Position numbers and translations under genes: made by a program
Assembly (NCBI GenBank): GCA_000154345.1
Contig: DS480348.1
Span: 62,001 to 126,000, forward strand
Direction of reading: 5' to 3'
DNA length: 64,000 nucleotides
Source of the DNA: [Clostridium] leptum DSM 753
Lineage (GTDB): Bacteria > Bacillota > Clostridia > Oscillospirales > Acutalibacteraceae
Shown here: in pieces, positions 17,444 through 25,701 of the stretch
Layout: every line of letters starts with the position of its first letter
Numbering within the stretch: the first letter of the stretch is position 1
Notes under the pieces: generated by a model
Told to the model about the DNA's origin: nothing
Seen by the model: only the letters and a program-made list of their open reading frames with translations
Database searches by the model: none

Positions 17444-17522
17444 CATTTGGTGTGTTATAATAAACTGGGTATCCCAAAGACGATAGAAGCAGTTTTGCCG
17501 CGGGCTATCATACGTTGGGCCA

Positions 17523-17825
17523 GTGGGAAAAACGAAATATAGTGAAAAACGGCGGACAAGGTGCGTGTCGTTTTTTTGCTTTGCCCTGGCTGTCCTGTTC
17601 ATTGCCTGCGCGTGTCTTCGCAGCGTGAAAACCGACGTGTTTTTGCTGCTGCCCACGATGATCGTCTTAGCAGTGATACTGGTTATTCTGACAAATACTT
17701 TTTGCAGAAAAAGTAATCCTAAATTAGAATTTGGAGGTGGCGTTGTGAACCCGGAACCTGGCGATACTTATCGAAGTAGCAAATTTATCATAACCGGACG
17801 CAGCGCCCTTTTGTGCAAGCCATAG
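17523..17825 (+). CDS. Small hypothetical membrane protein
   Basis: A 100-aa frame with a basic N-terminus and two hydrophobic stretches (about residues 15-31 and 39-57), starting GTG 17523. A possible promoter (TTGCTT, TATAAT at 17456-17461) lies upstream. The final residues overlap the 5' arm of the corA leader hairpin. No family is recognised and no strong ribosome site is visible, so it may be spurious or only partly coding. Confidence 0.35.
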   Translation: MGKTKYSEKRRTRCVSFFCFALAVLFIACACLRSVKTDVFLLLPTMIVLAVILVILTNTFCRKSNPKLEFGGGVVNPEPGDTYRSSKFIITGRSALLCKP

Positions 17826-17866
17826 GTGAGGTGCGCCCGGAAAAGAACGGGGGTTGAAGCCTATGG
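17820..17866 (+). promoter_or_regulatory. Candidate structured leader occluding the corA start
   Basis: CCATAGG (17820-17826) can pair with CCTATGG (17860-17866), which contains the corA ATG. Inside, CCCG (17836-17839) pairs with CGGG (17848-17851), part of the likely Shine-Dalgarno. When folded, both the ribosome site and the start codon would be hidden, which is the layout of a translational switch. No known riboswitch class was firmly matched. Confidence 0.4.
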
Positions 17867-18789
17867 TATCTTACTACAAAACCATAGATGGGAGAATTTC
17901 GGAGATCGAGCAGTATGAAAGCGGCTGCTGGATCAATTGTGTGGCGCCGGAAGAAGATGAAATAGAGGCGCTGATTCAGGATTTTAATATTGAGCCGGAT
18001 TTTTTGAGAGCTTCTCTGGACGAGGAAGAAAGCTCCCATATTGATTCCGAGGATGGGAATACATTGATTATCATTGATATTCCGGTGGTAGAAAAGCACG
18101 AGAAAAATATCAGATACAGCACGATGCCTTTAGGCATTATGCTGACGGAAAAAAACGTAATTACCGTCTGCCTTAAGGAAACGGCTCTGCTCAGCGAGTT
18201 CGCCGAGGGCGTGCTTAAAGGAGTCATGACGAATTTAAAGACCCATTTTGTGCTGCATATTATGCTGCGTATGGCAACAAAGTATCTGCAGTATTTGAAG
18301 CAGATCGATAAAATCAGTGACCACGTGGAGCGGGAACTGAGAAAGTCTATGAAAAACCAGGAGCTGATCCAGCTTTTGGATATTGAGAAATCCTTGGTGT
18401 ATTTTTCTTCCTCGCTGAAGGCGGATGAGGTCACCCTGGAAAAAATTATGCGAGGACGCTACATCAAGCTATATGACGAGGATCAGGATCTTTTGGAGGA
18501 TGTGCTGATTGAGATTAAGCAGGCCATTGAGATGTCCAGCATTTATCTGAACATTCTTTCCGGTACGATGGATGCTTTCGCATCGGTGATTTCTAATAAT
18601 CTGAATATCGTAATGAAGGTGCTGGCCTCTATTACCTTGATCATTTCCATTCCCACGGTTATTTCCGGGTTATATGGAATGAACGTTCAAAACCTACCCT
18701 TAGCCCAATTTTGGTGGTTCCCGGTGCTCCTTTCGCTGGGGTTGATGGGAATTGCCGGGTTTATTTTGAAAAAAACCAAAATGCTATAG
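17863..18789 (+). CDS. corA: CorA-family magnesium/divalent cation transporter
   Basis: Pentameric inner-membrane Mg2+ channel. The 308-aa protein has a long acidic cytoplasmic domain, a stalk helix (~residues 190-240), and two C-terminal spans with the selectivity motif YGMN at ~271-274, followed by a basic tail. ATG 17863 is preferred to TTG 17854 for spacing from CGGGGG. It is monocistronic or paired with the glycosyltransferase 20 bp downstream. Confidence 0.93.
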   Translation: MVSYYKTIDGRISEIEQYESGCWINCVAPEEDEIEALIQDFNIEPDFLRASLDEEESSHIDSEDGNTLIIIDIPVVEKHEKNIRYSTMPLGIMLTEKNVITVCLKETALLSEFAEGVLKGVMTNLKTHFVLHIMLRMATKYLQYLKQIDKISDHVERELRKSMKNQELIQLLDIEKSLVYFSSSLKADEVTLEKIMRGRYIKLYDEDQDLLEDVLIEIKQAIEMSSIYLNILSGTMDAFASVISNNLNIVMKVLASITLIISIPTVISGLYGMNVQNLPLAQFWWFPVLLSLGLMGIAGFILKKTKML

Positions 18790-18808
18790 CGTATAGGGGG
18801 GAGAGGCG

Positions 18809-19768
18809 ATGGCTGAGCAGGAACGAGGAAGAGTCCTTTATTTGGTGATTCCTTGCTATAATGAGGAAGAAGTGCTGCCGGAAACCTCAAAACGGTTAAC
18901 GGCAAAGCTCGGCGCAATGATTGAGATGGGTTTGATTTCTCAGGATAGCAAAATAGTATTTGTCAACGATGGCTCAAAAGACCATACTTGGCAGCTTATC
19001 CGGCAGTATCACGAGGAAAATCCGATGATTCAAGGAATCAATCTTTCTCGCAACAAGGGCCATCAAAGTGCTTTGCTGGCGGGCTTGATGACAGTAAAGG
19101 AATACTGCGACATGGCGATCTCAATGGATGCGGATTTACAGGATGATGTGGACGCTATCGAACAGTTTGTAGAAAAGTACTATGAAGGCTGCGAAGTGGT
19201 CTATGGCGTGCGCAGTGAACGGAAAACAGATTCTTTTTTCAAAAGGGCTTCCGCGCAGAGCTTTTATAAGCTGATGCTGCATATGGGCGTTGAGATTGTC
19301 TATAATCATGCGGATTACCGTTTGATGAGCCGTCGCGCTTTGGACGAGATGGAGGGCTTTAAGGAGGTCAACTTGTTCCTGCGGGGAATTGTGCCGTTGA
19401 TCGGCTTTCAATCTGGTGTTGTTACCTATGAACGCCATGAACGGTTTGCCGGAGAGTCGAAATACCCTTTAAAAAAGATGCTCAATTTTGCTTTTGATGG
19501 GATTACATCGTTCAGTGTGAAGCCGATTCGAATGGTCACGACTCTGGGAATTATCATCTTTGCCATTAGTATTTTAATGCTGATTTATTTTTTGATAACC
19601 TGGTGTATCGGCTGGACTGTGCCTGGATGGACCTCTATCGTGGTTTCCGTTTGGGCCATTGGGGGACTACAGCTTTTGGCCATAGGGATAATTGGAGAAT
19701 ATATTGGAAAAATTTATATGGAAACAAAAGCGCGTCCTAAGTTTATTGTGCAGGAATATTTAAAGTGA
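18809..19768 (+). CDS. GT2 family glycosyltransferase (DPM1/GtrB-like) with two C-terminal membrane spans
   Basis: A 319-aa polyprenyl-phosphate sugar transferase type: it would move a sugar from a nucleotide donor to undecaprenyl phosphate on the cytoplasmic membrane face. The GT-A fold begins LVIPCYNEEEVLPET, with FVNDGSKD and the metal/donor motif DADLQDD. An amphipathic region is followed by two spans (about residues 235-260 and 272-298). Bactoprenol glucosyltransferases of this type feed cell-wall or teichoic-acid glycosylation. The acceptor and sugar cannot be told from sequence. Confidence 0.88.
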   Translation: MAEQERGRVLYLVIPCYNEEEVLPETSKRLTAKLGAMIEMGLISQDSKIVFVNDGSKDHTWQLIRQYHEENPMIQGINLSRNKGHQSALLAGLMTVKEYCDMAISMDADLQDDVDAIEQFVEKYYEGCEVVYGVRSERKTDSFFKRASAQSFYKLMLHMGVEIVYNHADYRLMSRRALDEMEGFKEVNLFLRGIVPLIGFQSGVVTYERHERFAGESKYPLKKMLNFAFDGITSFSVKPIRMVTTLGIIIFAISILMLIYFLITWCIGWTVPGWTSIVVSVWAIGGLQLLAIGIIGEYIGKIYMETKARPKFIVQEYLK

Positions 19769-19770
19769 TG

Positions 19771-19804
19771 AAAAACAGCCGGGAGGATTCTCCCGGCTGT
19801 TTTT
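19771..19804 (+). terminator. Terminator after the glycosyltransferase
   Basis: A 10-bp GC-rich stem (19776-19785 with 19790-19799) is followed by TTTTT, directly upstream of the sigK promoter region. Confidence 0.88.
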
Positions 19805-19828
19805 CATAAAATTTCAAAGGGGTCAAGC

Positions 19829-19857
19829 ACAAAGCGGTTAAAGCTGGCATAGGATGA
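19829..19857 (+). promoter_or_regulatory. Possible mother-cell (sigma-E/sigma-K type) promoter of sigK
   Basis: GCAC ending at 19830, a 17-bp spacer and CATAGGATGA from 19848 resemble the -35 AC and -10 CATAnnaTA pattern of sigma-K/sigma-E promoters. No sigma-A promoter is seen between the terminator at 19804 and the gene. Match by eye only. Confidence 0.35.
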
Positions 19858-19886
19858 AGTAATGTTCATTTTTAGGAGGTAATTTC

Positions 19887-20093
19887 ATGTTGGGTGCGTT
19901 TCTTGGGTATGCGTTAAGTAATCTGCTTTTTGTCATTCTTCATGTCACTGGATCTGGTTCGTTCCCAAGGCCTTTGACTGCTAAAGAGGAAAGGGAATAC
20001 CTGGAGCGCTTCCAAAATGGAGATATGGAAGCCAGAAGCAAGCTAATTGAGCATAACCTCCGGCTGGTGGCTCATATTATTAAGAATGGATAA
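19887..20093 (+). CDS. sigK: Pro-sigma-K, N-terminal part (gene interrupted by skin element)
   Basis: Encodes the first 66 codons of the late mother-cell sporulation sigma factor, followed in the integrated state by two element-derived codons and a stop. It opens with a hydrophobic pro-sequence of about 20 residues (LGYALSNLLFVILHV) of the kind removed by SpoIVFB, then region 1.2/2.1 (LTAKEEREYLERFQNGDMEARSKLIEHNLRLVAHIIK). ATG 19887 follows TTAGGAGG. The break comes at HIIK, the same place where Bacillus subtilis sigK is split (HIVK). The other half begins at 41938. Without excision this peptide cannot bind core polymerase or promoters. Confidence 0.95.
   Translation: MLGAFLGYALSNLLFVILHVTGSGSFPRPLTAKEEREYLERFQNGDMEARSKLIEHNLRLVAHIIKNG
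20082..20087 (+). other. Left attachment junction of the skin element (attL)
   Basis: The sigK frame reads AAG AAT here and AAA AAA at the right junction (41935-41940). Crossover within the shared AA positions gives ...H-I-I-K-K-Y-Y-S-S..., with ten residues between HIIK and DLVSIG, the same number as in B. subtilis SigK. The exact exchanged dinucleotide cannot be fixed because the common core is only A residues. Confidence 0.75.
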
Positions 20094-20408
20094 AGCAGAA
20101 GGAGAAATTACCGAATCATTGTGCTGATGTGTGCTTGTAGGGTTTCATAAGGGATAAAGCAAAAGGAAAAACTATGAATTTCCAGCGGACAAGCTGAATT
20201 TGGGCATCACAATAGAGTGGTAAATATTTACTAGGCTGTAGTGAATAGACCAGGAAGGATCATAGGAATTGATTAAAAAGCTTGTCCAATTCTTCAGATT
20301 AGGCAGAGGCTTTTTATGAATGAAAATTTTAAAGCTTAATATTTTGTATTAAGTTAAATAAAACATTTGCATTTTATTTAAAAGATCAACAAGCGCATAA
20401 AAATATAA
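20094..20408. other. Left end of skin element without a recognised gene
   Basis: 315 bp of AT-rich sequence. Only very short reading frames (under 10 codons) occur. A weak imperfect inverted repeat ending in GGCTTTTT lies near 20275-20315. This stretch should include part of the recombinase recognition region of attL. Confidence 0.5.
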
Positions 20409-20993
20409 TTAGAATTTCTTGACAAATAGTCCGTGATGGTTGCAATACCAGAAAAAGGCACCATGGCCTCGACAAAAGAAGCTGGCCTGTGCGTCTCCCT
20501 CTGGATAGAGTTTCACGAAATCAAATCGGTTGTTTGTGCAATACGCTGCAAAAGATATATAATGATCTTTTGTCATGGAATGTTGAAAGGTAATCACATG
20601 TTCCTGGTCGATAACTTCACACGACGGCTGATGCTCGTCATCTGCGTCTTCGGCTTCCAATGGTGGAAGGGTAATTCCACAGCAGGAAACCATAGCTGGT
20701 CCGGTAGAATGTAGAATATTTCCGCATATCGGACAGATATACAAAGGTGATTTTAAAACATTTGCTGAACGATTGGTATTGACAATCTGCTCACCGGACA
20801 GCAATTCTGGGATAGAGACCTGTAAGGCACAGGCCAAAGGCTTGAGAAGTGAAATATCCGGAAATCCGCGTCCGGTTTCCCATTTGGATATTGTTTTGTC
20901 ACTGACACACAGCTTTTCTGCTAGTTGAGATTGTGTTAGGCGTTGTTTTTCCCGAAGTGACTTAATGGTGGATCCTGTAACATAATGATTCAT
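20409..20993 (-). CDS. XRE-family regulator with C-terminal metal-binding/desulfoferrodoxin-like domain
   Basis: A 194-aa protein. The N-terminal HTH (residues ~7-62: TIKSLREKQRLTQSQLAEKLCVSDKTISKWETGRGFPDISLLKPLA) is a typical XRE/Cro domain. A CPICGN...CC zinc-ribbon-like knuckle follows (residues ~93-110). The C-terminal ~80 residues (DEHQPSCEV, TFQHSMTKDHYISFAAYCTNNRF, LYPEGDAQASFFCRGHGAFFWYCNHHGLF) look like the cysteine/histidine domain found on many Clostridia XRE proteins. The GGAGG site supports start 20993. It is the leftmost gene inside the skin element. Whether it controls excision or the sugar genes is unknown. Confidence 0.8.
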   Translation of the reverse strand: MNHYVTGSTIKSLREKQRLTQSQLAEKLCVSDKTISKWETGRGFPDISLLKPLACALQVSIPELLSGEQIVNTNRSANVLKSPLYICPICGNILHSTGPAMVSCCGITLPPLEAEDADDEHQPSCEVIDQEHVITFQHSMTKDHYISFAAYCTNNRFDFVKLYPEGDAQASFFCRGHGAFFWYCNHHGLFVKKF

Positions 20994-21223
20994 AGGAATA
21001 TCCGCCTCCTTTCCATGATATTAGAATAGCATTGATAGTGAGAAAATACAATCTACGTACCGTAGAGCTATTACTGCCGTTTAAGAAGAATATTGATACC
21101 TGTCCGATTTTCATAACCTTGTAACCAAAAGACTTTTATAATTTTAATACTGTGTCTACCATTTTAAATAACACAGGTATTAGTGCAGGCAGCTGAATGA
21201 TGAATTGTTTTGAAAACAAGCGA

Positions 21224-21258
21224 GTGGAGCCTCTCAGCAAGGCACTGAGAGGCTCCAC
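21224..21258 (-). terminator. Terminator of the leftward cargo operon
   Basis: A perfect 14-bp stem (21224-21237 with 21245-21258). Read leftward it is followed by TCGCTTGTTTT. It lies 41 bp after the last gene of the leftward unit. Confidence 0.75.
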
Positions 21259-21298
21259 TTTCTATGATCGGAGGAGGAAGTCTATAAAAATCAGATTT

Positions 21299-22300
21299 TT
21301 ATAAATAAATAGTTTCACCAGTCTCACTGCTGCGGCGGATAGCGTCTATCATGAAAATACTGATGGCAGCGTCATCGGTATGCACGTAATCCTGGCTGTC
21401 AGAAGAAACCGCTTGATAAAATTGCTGAATCAATGCGCTGTGGCTGTTTCCATAGTAAGCTTTTCCAATGGAGGGTTTGCTGTTTTCTGCTAAGAGCATC
21501 GGCTGTCCCCCATGAGAAGGAAGCTTCCATAGTTTTTCGTCATCCAGCAGGAAAGAGGCATTTTCACATCGCACCTTGATGCGGACGCTCTGATTTTCAT
21601 AATTCGCCACGGTGGCGGTGAAAAAACCTTGGATGCCGTTTTGAAAAACAATTTTAGCGGAAGCGGTATCCTCCACTTCCAGGCCATAATCTAAGAGGTG
21701 TCCGATTACGCCCCGGATCGAAAGAATTTTGCCGGGAACCAGATGCTGCATCAGATCAAGAGTGTGAATGGCCTGGTTCATCATGCAGCCGCCGCCGGCA
21801 GTGTCCATTTTCCCACGCCAGGGCTTCGCGTCATAGTAGGCCTTGCTCCTGGTCCAGGCAACAGAACCATAAATTGCGGTAACGGCGCCGCTGGCAGGAG
21901 CCTGGAGTTCTTTCCGCAGCACCTGAATCGTGGGATTCAGCCTGTTTTGAAAGCAGACCCCAACCTTGACTTGGAATGTGGATTCCAGTTCCGTGAATTT
22001 TTTCGCTTCCTCTATGTTCATCGCCAGGGGCTTTTCTGTGAGTACATGGCAGCCTGCCCGGGCGGCATCCAGAGCTGCTGGATAATGAAGATAGTGGGGC
22101 AGACAGATATGGACGCAGTCAGGATGGATGGCCTCCAGCATTTCCCGGTAGTCGGTGAAAAAAGGAAGTTTCGTATCCTGAGGGCGCAGAGCCTGGTCAA
22201 TATCGCATACTGCAGCAAGCTGAGCGCCGGGCAGCCCCTTTATGGCTTTCACGTGAACAGGACCAATATCTCCCAGGCCGATGACCGCGGATCGCAGCAT
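21299..22300 (-). CDS. Gfo/Idh/MocA family NAD(P)-dependent oxidoreductase (copy 2)
   Basis: A 333-aa sugar dehydrogenase-type protein. The N-terminal Rossmann motif (SAVIGLGDIGPVHVKAI, GxGxxG) is followed by the family landmarks CLPHYLHYPAALDAARAGCHVLTEKPLAMNI (EKP active-site region) and an alpha/beta C-terminal domain with GGGCMMNQAIHTLDLM. Start 22300 is chosen because AGGGGGAAT precedes it. Members oxidise or isomerise sugars and cyclitols at C1, C2 or C3; the substrate is not readable from sequence. It is the last gene of the leftward operon, 37 bp after the permease. Confidence 0.9.
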   Translation of the reverse strand: MLRSAVIGLGDIGPVHVKAIKGLPGAQLAAVCDIDQALRPQDTKLPFFTDYREMLEAIHPDCVHICLPHYLHYPAALDAARAGCHVLTEKPLAMNIEEAKKFTELESTFQVKVGVCFQNRLNPTIQVLRKELQAPASGAVTAIYGSVAWTRSKAYYDAKPWRGKMDTAGGGCMMNQAIHTLDLMQHLVPGKILSIRGVIGHLLDYGLEVEDTASAKIVFQNGIQGFFTATVANYENQSVRIKVRCENASFLLDDEKLWKLPSHGGQPMLLAENSKPSIGKAYYGNSHSALIQQFYQAVSSDSQDYVHTDDAAISIFMIDAIRRSSETGETIYL

Positions 22301-22337
22301 CTGAATTCCCCCTAACACAATTTTCAAAGTGAAGCTT

Positions 22338-23180
22338 TTATCCCTTTACAGCGCCTGAGGTCAAACCTTCGATGAGCCATTTCTGGACCAAAGCGAATAG
22401 AATCACTACGGGAATCGTTACAACTACGCCCATAGCCATAATACCGCCCCAGTTGATGGCACCGATGCTTCCGATCAACTCGTTAATAATCAGCTGTACC
22501 GTCTTTGCCTGATCGGAGCTAGTCAAAATCAGAGCGTATTGATAGTCGTTCCAGGCGAGGATAAAGGAATAGATGGTAATGGCGACCAATCCGCCCTTTG
22601 CAAGCGGAAGAATAATATTCCAGAAGGTTCTTACCCGGCTGCATCCATCAATAGCGGCCGCTTCCTCCAGTTCCATGGCAATTCCTTTAAAGAAGCCGCT
22701 CATCATCCAAACGCAGACAGGAATGGTACCAGTAAGATAGATGCAGACCAGACCGAGTTTAGTGTTCAGAATATGCATGGCGCTGGCCATTTTGTACCAA
22801 GGAATCATGATCACAGGGCCTTGGAACATCTGGGCGATCATTAAGAATACGATAATCGCGTTGATGCCCCAATAATTTTTTCTGCCAATGGCGTAGCCGC
22901 CTGTAGCCGCGAAAAACATGGTGATAATTGCGGTAAGGGCGGCTGTAAAGAGAGAGTTGCCCAGATAGAGCAGCAGTTTGTTCTGATCATTGAAAGCATA
23001 GATATAGGAGTCGATTGTCGGATTGATGGGGAGAATGTGCAGCTCCGAGGAAAAAATCTCCTCATTCGGCTTAAAGGTACAGAGAACAAGCCAGATCATT
23101 GGAAAGAGAATGATGAACATGACAATGGCAAGACCTATGTAAAAAAAGAGATTTGCGACCGGTTTTCTTTTCTTAGTCAT
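22338..23180 (-). CDS. Carbohydrate ABC transporter permease, MalG type
   Basis: A 280-aa inner membrane subunit (CUT1 family) with six predicted spans and the cytoplasmic EAA loop LEEAAAIDGCSRVRTFWNIILPLAKGG that docks the ATPase. C-terminal SGAVKG is typical of MalG-like proteins. It starts 4 bp after the partner permease and works with the binding protein upstream. No ATPase gene lies in the window, so a shared MsmX/UgpC-type ATPase is expected. Confidence 0.93.
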   Translation of the reverse strand: MTKKRKPVANLFFYIGLAIVMFIILFPMIWLVLCTFKPNEEIFSSELHILPINPTIDSYIYAFNDQNKLLLYLGNSLFTAALTAIITMFFAATGGYAIGRKNYWGINAIIVFLMIAQMFQGPVIMIPWYKMASAMHILNTKLGLVCIYLTGTIPVCVWMMSGFFKGIAMELEEAAAIDGCSRVRTFWNIILPLAKGGLVAITIYSFILAWNDYQYALILTSSDQAKTVQLIINELIGSIGAINWGGIMAMGVVVTIPVVILFALVQKWLIEGLTSGAVKG

Positions 23181-23184
23181 ATCA

Positions 23185-24078
23185 TCACAGCCTTTCTGTA
23201 TATTTCCGGTAGAACTTTAGATAAATAATAATGAAAATGGTCATGACCAGCATGGCCACCACGGCTACCGCTGAACCAACGCCCATTTCGAAGCTTCGGA
23301 AAGCTTTCATATATATGTAAACCGGCAGGATACTGGTAGTATAGCCGGGACCGCCCGAAGTCATAGTCCAAATAGTCTCGAATTTTGTCCAGGTGGCAAC
23401 CATGCTGGTCAGCGCAGTTACCATAATTACCGGAGACAGCAGAGGCAGTGTAATGTGCCAGAAGCGGCGGAAGGGTCCTGCGCCATCCACATAAGCGGCC
23501 TCATACAGGTCTCCCGGAATTCCCTGAAGCCCCGCTAGGAACATCAGCGTAGCGTATGGGATTCCTTTCCAGGTAGAGACGATCAGCAGACAGATCCATA
23601 CTGTACTGGAATCGGCCAGCCAAACAATATCGGTTCCCAGAAGCTGGTTGAAAAGCCCGTAATTACCTTCAAACATCCAGCGCCATATTAATCCGGCGAT
23701 TACCATGGGGGTGACCCAAGGGACCATCATCAACCCGCGCCAGAGGCCCCGCGCCCGCATTTTTTGGTTCAGCAGAACGGAGATCGGAATAGCGAAGAAA
23801 TATTGCAGTACAGTGGAACCGAGCACCCAGAAAACGCTGTTCCGGAACAGGGTCCAGAAGTTGGAATCCTGCGTAAACAGCCGGGTATAGTTTGCGAAGC
23901 CAACATATCCGCCGCTGCTTTGGTCGGTAAGAAGCCAATTGGTAAAGCTGATACGGACTGTTTCAATGATAGGATAGATTTGAAAAATTAGTAAATAAAG
24001 TAGGGTTGGAAGAATCATTAAGTAAAAGAAATAATTCTGCTTTAAGGACAAACGTGAAGAACGTTTTTCCTTTTTCAT
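23185..24078 (-). CDS. Carbohydrate ABC transporter permease, MalF type
   Basis: A 297-aa CUT1 permease with a basic N-terminus (MKKEKRSSRLSLKQNYFFY), six spans, and the EAA loop DLYEAAYVDGAGPFRRFWHI. Start 24078 (MKKEK) is preferred to the longer frame because GAGGGTTC precedes it. It pairs with the MalG-type permease downstream and the lipoprotein upstream. Confidence 0.93.
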   Translation of the reverse strand: MKKEKRSSRLSLKQNYFFYLMILPTLLYLLIFQIYPIIETVRISFTNWLLTDQSSGGYVGFANYTRLFTQDSNFWTLFRNSVFWVLGSTVLQYFFAIPISVLLNQKMRARGLWRGLMMVPWVTPMVIAGLIWRWMFEGNYGLFNQLLGTDIVWLADSSTVWICLLIVSTWKGIPYATLMFLAGLQGIPGDLYEAAYVDGAGPFRRFWHITLPLLSPVIMVTALTSMVATWTKFETIWTMTSGGPGYTTSILPVYIYMKAFRSFEMGVGSAVAVVAMLVMTIFIIIYLKFYRKYTERL

Positions 24079-24166
24079 AAGTGAACCCTCCGATCGTGCG
24101 GTAATAAGAAGAGGGTGACACACAGTCCGTGCGAAATCGACGTGTTCACCCCTGCGGTTTTCTTGT

Positions 24167-24205
24167 TATAGTCAGCCGCCCCCCCTTTGAGGACGGCTGA
24201 CTATA
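24167..24205 (-). other. Intergenic stem-loop between binding protein and permeases
   Basis: A perfect 12-bp stem (24167-24178 with 24194-24205) around a C/T-rich loop, with no T-tract after it. Such structures after solute-binding-protein genes commonly stabilise the upstream mRNA and lower permease expression. Confidence 0.65.
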
Positions 24206-24216
24206 GAAAATGCAAT

Positions 24217-25590
24217 TTAAGCAGTTTGCGCCTTGATTTCGTCGATGCCTTGCTTAATTTCGTTATAGCAGGTCTCCGCGTCGATTTCGCCGTTGGTCAG
24301 TTTTACCATTGCGCCCTGAACAACCTTTTCCATAGAAGGCTGGTTGGTGATGATAGGAGCCATGATGCCGTACTGCTCATTGGCGTCTCTGAATTCTCCC
24401 ACCAGAGAAATATGCTTGGAAGCGACATCCTCGCCGTAAATATCAACCGCGAAGCTCTCAAGAGTATCGTCAGAAACATAATCGACGGCAGGATAGTTCA
24501 TGGAGGCTGCAATCTTGCCCAGGATAGGCTCGGACAAAGCAACTTCAATGTACTTGAAGCCAAGGTCTTTCTGACTGGAGCCAGCGATCAGGGCATAGCC
24601 TCCGGCGGTGGTCATAACCTGGGTTTCGTCAGCGGAAGGACCAGCCGGGAATGCGAAGGCGTGGGTCCAATCCATGGCCTCGTCACCATGGGAAATCAGG
24701 TTGCCGGTGAAGAAGGAGCCGGTATGCATAATGGCGATATTACCCTCATTCCAGGCCTGGAACAGCTCAGGATACTGCCAAGCGGACTGAGCCTCCGGCA
24801 TATAAGCGGCCATGTCGGCAAAGAGTTGCAAGGTTTCGATATAAGCGTCTTTGGTTTCTTCAGAGGTATCGTCGGGCTGGAATCCGTTGGAGAGGGCTAC
24901 CATTTCCAGATCGCGGAAGCTGAAGCGGCCCTCGCCGCCGTTTGCCATGGCATAGCCGTACTTTCCATCCATGCTGCCGATGGTCTCTACCGCCGCCAGA
25001 ACGTCATCCCAGGTTTCAAAGGTTGTGGGATCAATACCGGCCTCGTCGCAGAGATCCTTGTTGTAGATGTGAGCATAGGTGCAGAGTACATGGGGAAGAC
25101 CGTAGAGTACGCCGTCATAGGTCTTATAATCTAAGCCTACCTGGTTGAAGTTTTCAAGAGAAAGGATGTCGCTCTTTTCCAAATAAGGCTCAATCGGCTC
25201 CAGAGCGCCGGCTCTGACAGCGTTTTCTACTTCGTTGATCTGCGTGACATCGGGGTAGTCGTTGGCCTGATCCATTACCAGAAGCTTTGCATCCAGATCG
25301 GTCCAGGACAGGAAGTTGTATTCCACTGTGGCATTGGGATACTGTTCCTCAAATGCGGCCTTCAGATCGTTGGCGACTTCCTTTTCAATGTCCGTGGTGC
25401 CAGGATAGAGGACACGCAGCGTGCCGGACCAATCCTCGTTGCTGGGCTCCTCGGAGGAGCCGTCCTCAGAAGCGGGAGACGCCGCAGAGCTGCCGTCATC
25501 CGCGGTGGAAGAAGTGCTGCCGTCGTTACAGCCGGCAAACACTGTGGCCGTCATAGCGGCTGCCAGAATGAGTGCAAGAACCTTTTTCAT
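24217..25590 (-). CDS. Extracellular sugar-binding lipoprotein of an ABC importer
   Basis: A 457-aa family 1 solute-binding protein. The signal peptide MKKVLALILAAAMTATVFAGC ends in a lipobox with Cys21, followed by a Ser/Asp-rich linker. The mature part shows the usual layout (LRVLYPGTTDIEKE, EAGIDPTTFETWDDVLAAVETI, WNEGNIAIMHTGSF). It captures the sugar outside the membrane for the two permeases. ATG 25590 follows TAGGAGG. Confidence 0.93.
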   Translation of the reverse strand: MKKVLALILAAAMTATVFAGCNDGSTSSTADDGSSAASPASEDGSSEEPSNEDWSGTLRVLYPGTTDIEKEVANDLKAAFEEQYPNATVEYNFLSWTDLDAKLLVMDQANDYPDVTQINEVENAVRAGALEPIEPYLEKSDILSLENFNQVGLDYKTYDGVLYGLPHVLCTYAHIYNKDLCDEAGIDPTTFETWDDVLAAVETIGSMDGKYGYAMANGGEGRFSFRDLEMVALSNGFQPDDTSEETKDAYIETLQLFADMAAYMPEAQSAWQYPELFQAWNEGNIAIMHTGSFFTGNLISHGDEAMDWTHAFAFPAGPSADETQVMTTAGGYALIAGSSQKDLGFKYIEVALSEPILGKIAASMNYPAVDYVSDDTLESFAVDIYGEDVASKHISLVGEFRDANEQYGIMAPIITNQPSMEKVVQGAMVKLTNGEIDAETCYNEIKQGIDEIKAQTA

Positions 25591-25701
25591 CTTAATACCT
25601 CCTAAAAATAAAGATTAAAATATTGACTTTCAGGATAAACCTTATCCCTATCGAAACAGAATCGGCGGCCGTTCCAAGCCGAGGCTCCCGTTCCGTTATG
25701 T

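Noticed and set aside
17820..17866. M-box or fluoride riboswitch identity for the corA leader
   Set aside because: GTGAGG recalls the M-box start, but the element is far too short and lacks the other M-box helices; the fluoride core is absent.
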